Below, in pieces: positions 4,669 to 5,223 of a DNA stretch of 5,223 bases. Within the stretch, counting starts at the first letter, position 1; each line of letters opens with the position of its first letter. A program made the translations under genes and the position numbers. Below the pieces are notes generated by a model, which searched no databases, was not told where the DNA came from, and worked only from the letters and a program-made list of their open reading frames with translations. This DNA comes from CAYLZW01 sp964388085 (lineage in GTDB: Bacteria > Myxococcota > UBA727 > CAYLZW01), in assembly GCA_964388085.1 (NCBI GenBank), contig CAYLZW010000383.1:1-5223 (forward strand), written 5' to 3'.

Positions 4669-5223
4669 AGATCGCGAGCTCACCGAAGCGCAAAGTGGGC
4701 GCGTGCAGCGACGAGCGCGTGTCGAGATCGGCGCCGACGCGGTCGATGCCCTTCATCATCTCGAGCATGTGGCCGGCGATGGTGACCTCTTCCACCGGGT
4801 GTGCGATGGCGCCGTCCTCGATCCAGAAGCCGCCGGCCCCGCGGCTATACTCGCCGGTGATCATGTCGGGCGCGTGGCCGAGGACGCTCGTCACGAGCAG
4901 CCCGCGGCGGGTCTCCCGGATGATGGACTCGAGATCTCCGCTCCCGCCCTGCACGCTGACGTTGCTCGACGAGGGGGAGGGCAGGCTCATGGACGAGCGC
5001 GAGGCGTGACCGGTCGCCTTCATGCCGAGACGGCTGGCGCTGCGGCTGTCCAGCAGCCAGGTGCGCAGGCGGCCCTCTTCATCGAACAGCGTCGTGGGCT
5101 CGACCCGGCGGCCTTCGCCGTCGAAGGGATGCGAACCGAAGCCGCCGGCGACGAGCGGATCGTCCTGTAGCGAGATGCCCTTCACGAGCACCTCCTCGCC
5201 GAGCTTGTCCTTCAGGAAGCTCG
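4658..5223 (-). CDS. pmbA: PmbA/TldE-type modulator of DNA gyrase/peptidase partner, C-terminal part (5' truncated at right edge)
   Basis: Read on the minus strand, the frame is open from the right edge to a TGA at 4658-4660, giving 187 residues, roughly the last 40% of a protein usually near 450 residues. It matches the C-terminal domain of PmbA (TldE), the partner of TldD. In E. coli the TldD/PmbA complex trims peptides, including the microcin B17 leader and the antitoxin CcdA, and TldD carries the zinc site. Diagnostic blocks, numbered from the first visible residue, are SFLKDKLGEEV at 1-11, DDP at 20-22, SRLGMKATGHASR at 63-75, NVSVQGGSGDLESII at 87-101, GLLVTSVLGH at 107-116, ITGEYSRGAGGFWIEDG at 121-137 and HPVEEVTIAGHMLEMM at 141-156. 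The YSRGAGGFW block is typical of PmbA rather than TldD. The GTG at 5191 is internal, since the family match continues upstream of it. No tldD gene is in view. Confidence 0.93.
   Translation of the reverse strand, partial: SFLKDKLGEEVLVKGISLQDDPLVAGGFGSHPFDGEGRRVEPTTLFDEEGRLRTWLLDSRSASRLGMKATGHASRSSMSLPSPSSSNVSVQGGSGDLESIIRETRRGLLVTSVLGHAPDMITGEYSRGAGGFWIEDGAIAHPVEEVTIAGHMLEMMKGIDRVGADLDTRSSLHAPTLRFGELAISGS

Noticed and set aside
4610..5170. A plus-strand open frame over the pmbA region
   Set aside because: The minus strand carries clear PmbA motifs across the same bases, and the plus-strand product is low-complexity with no motif.

Overview
The window is very GC-rich, with codons strongly favouring G or C in the third position. 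It carries five recognisable or partly recognisable protein-coding genes on ordinary bacterial spacing, plus one gene fragment. The GC content, a lipobox-type lipoprotein with a Thr/Pro/Ala-rich linker, a cyanophycin-synthetase-like Mur ligase and a PmbA homologue would fit a myxobacterium-like (Myxococcota) or similar high-GC Gram-negative chromosome. That placement is inference from style and gene content, not proof. No rRNA, tRNA, CRISPR array, insertion sequence or phage gene was seen.

Layout. (a) 2-331 (+) is the C-terminal end of an unrecognised protein with an alanine-rich linker. Its TGA overlaps the ATG of the next gene (TGATG), so the two are almost certainly translated together. 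(b) 331-2079 (+) encodes a 582-residue Mur ligase of the cyanophycin synthetase (CphA) type. It appears to keep the CphA N-terminal domain and the Mur ligase half but to lack the ATP-grasp domain that lies between them in CphA. (c) 2080-2260 is an AT-rich intergenic island with a small hairpin plus T-run (terminator or operator) and a Shine-Dalgarno site that can fold into a 5-bp hairpin. (d) 2261-2809 (+) is a cytoplasmic YceI-family protein, followed by a perfect 12-bp inverted repeat. (e) 2894-3745 (+) is a clear QorB/YtfG-type NAD(P)H:quinone oxidoreductase. (f) 3911-4564 (+) is a second YceI-domain protein, this one a lipoprotein. (g) 4658 to the right edge (-) is the C-terminal part of PmbA/TldE, convergent with the lipoprotein gene.

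How they fit together. The first two genes form the end of one operon, plausibly for amide-bond formation on an amino acid or peptide substrate. The middle block yceI-qorB-yceI has a common theme: YceI domains are isoprenoid-binding beta-barrels, and QorB reduces quinones. The two YceI proteins are predicted to sit in different compartments (cytoplasm and membrane-anchored periplasm) around a soluble quinone reductase. PmbA is an unrelated neighbour at the end of a convergent transcription unit. The most notable point is the ATP-grasp-less CphA-like ligase paired with an unidentified, translationally coupled partner. The rest looks like ordinary chromosomal content.
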